NCBI RefSeq assembly: GCF_009812035.1
Contig: NZ_VZIZ01000020.1
Span: 37,494-101,493 of the forward strand
Direction: 5' to 3'
Length of the DNA: 64,000 nt
Source of the DNA: Psychrobacter nivimaris
GTDB taxonomy: Bacteria; Pseudomonadota; Gammaproteobacteria; Pseudomonadales; Moraxellaceae
Shown in pieces: positions 63,168 to 64,000 of the stretch. A program made the translations under genes and the position numbers. The notes beneath the pieces are model-generated. The model searched no databases and was not told the origin of the DNA. It was given only the letters and a program-made list of their open reading frames with translations. The stretch's first letter is position 1. Each line of letters starts with the position of its first letter.

Positions 63168-63940
63168 ATGCCACATCCTCGCGTAAATAAAAACCTTGGT
63201 TTAACCCTTTTTACTATTTTTTTTGCTACCTCGTTAGTTGCGTGTGGGGGTTCTGGGGGTGGCTCTGGAAGTGCAAGTAATGATGACATTGTTAAGCCTA
63301 ATACTCCTACGCCCACCGATACATGCAAAGATAAAACTGCTAGTAATTCAGGGCAGGCTGACTTAGACGAAGATGAGATCACTGATGACTGCGACGATGA
63401 CATCGATGGTGACGGCGTTGTGAATGCAAAAGACGCAAGACCTTTGGATGCCACTATTGCTGGCATCAGCACTAGATCTTATAAAGGAGACGGTTTTGGC
63501 TATATAAATGCAACTGAAAGTTTTTACTTCAATGGCAAAAATCAGCTGGTTGAGCAAGAATACCTGTCATCTAGCAATCCTGATCGAGCTAATACCTCAA
63601 CGCAGTTTATTTACGACAATAACGATCGCCTAATTCGCCGCGAACAAACCCGTGGTCTCGATAAGCGAAATGATGGTATCGAAGTATGGGTATATGATCA
63701 AAAAGGTCAGCTAACTGAGTTCAATACTAATTCTGATGGAGATAGTATTTTTGAGAGAACAGTAACTTATCAATATAACTCAAACGGTAATATCGAACAG
63801 ATAGTAGAAAAGGATACAAGTGATTCGAGATTTTTCTATAATTCAACAAGAACATATACTTATAATAGCTCTAATCAGTTAGAAAAAATTGAGACGGATG
63901 AATATAACAACGGTAGTATAGACAGAGTTGAAGATATAAC
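63168..63940 (+). pseudogene. Lipoprotein with Asp-rich calcium-repeat-like segment, interrupted by an IS end
   Basis: The reading frame encodes a lipoprotein: hydrophobic core LFTIFFATSLVAC with lipobox LVAC and lipidated Cys26, then a Gly/Ser linker. Residues about 65-89 (ADLDEDEITDDCDDDIDGDG) resemble thrombospondin type 3 or dockerin-like calcium-binding repeats. The rest is Tyr/Asp/Asn-rich, with short pieces like YDNNDRLIRRE and YNSNGNIEQIVEK that recall YD/RHS repeats. After 257 codons the frame enters sequence with the look of an IS3-family terminus at about 63941, so the native C-terminus is missing from this window. It stays open to the window end. Confidence 0.65.
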
Positions 63941-64000
63941 TGAACCGCCCCGACTTTATCGGAGAGTGATTTACTTGAGTCAGGCAGCGATGCCTGACAG
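63941..64000. mobile_element. Left end of an IS3-family insertion sequence (partial)
   Basis: TGAACCGCCCCGACTTTATC followed by GGAGAGTGA has the pattern I know for IS3-family terminal inverted repeats (5'-TG, CCGCCCCG, then TTTxTCGGAGA). It begins inside the lipoprotein frame. An 8-bp hairpin GTCAGGCA/TGCCTGAC with a GCGA loop lies at 63979-63998, just inside. Only 60 bases are present, so the transposase and the other end are unseen. Confidence 0.6.

Overview
The window looks like the chromosome of a Psychrobacter-type gammaproteobacterium (Moraxellaceae). The support is a moderate GC content, gammaproteobacterial gene orders (pyrG-kdsA-...-eno-ftsB-ispD; purM-purN divergent from a PerM-like transporter and hda; lldP-lldD), the long 528-residue isocitrate lyase with a KQCGH active site, and many proteins with acidic, Asn/Asp/Thr-rich N-terminal extensions (Lon, polyphosphate kinase, RNase T, MiaE). 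This placement is inference from gene content and order; no 16S gene is present.

Layout. 1-7.7 kb: Lon protease (-), a YuiF-like Na+/H+ antiporter (+), a small membrane protein, 5-formyl-THF cyclo-ligase with a coupled small gene, and fumarase C. 7.7-9.9 kb: an AT-rich orphan P-loop ATPase gene with palindromic upstream DNA, the clearest candidate for horizontally acquired, poorly described function. 10-17 kb: MipA/OmpV outer membrane protein, rhomboid protease, the lldP-lldD lactate operon, a glutaredoxin-like protein and MtgA. 17-22 kb: polyphosphate kinase, then four consecutive small acidic, apparently disordered proteins (56, 83, 118 and 68 aa), then MiaE. 22.5-29.7 kb: malate synthase G, two tandem paralogous porins with duplicated leaders and terminators, and CTP synthase. 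29.9-37.1 kb: kdsA and eno-ftsB-ispD separated by an inserted copper module (an HMA-like protein without CxxC, a CopZ-like chaperone and a CopA-like ATPase). 37.5-42.6 kb: a BLUF photoreceptor with a C-terminal membrane anchor, tRNA-Glu, a small basic membrane protein, RNase T, PyrC and ArgG. 42.7-51.7 kb: an unknown membrane protein, a YkuD protein without signal peptide, a CYTH-CHAD protein, isocitrate lyase, a LysR regulator and an aldehyde dehydrogenase. 51.8-63 kb: purN/purM, PerM-like transporter, Hda, a DUF2057 protein, Dps, a YcxB-like protein, SerS, an orphan 126-aa protein and transketolase. 63.1-64 kb: a lipoprotein gene that appears to be interrupted by the left end of an IS3-family element starting at about 63941, which runs off the window.

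Together the metabolic genes describe growth on lactate and C2 compounds: lactate uptake and oxidation (LldP, LldD), the glyoxylate shunt (AceA and GlcB, unlinked), fumarase and a semialdehyde dehydrogenase. Polyphosphate is represented by Ppk1 and a CHAD-domain protein. Stress functions include Lon, Dps, copper efflux and possibly the small acidic protein cluster. No CRISPR array, prophage or rRNA operon was seen. Protein functions were assigned by reading motifs and overall resemblance; no database search was run.
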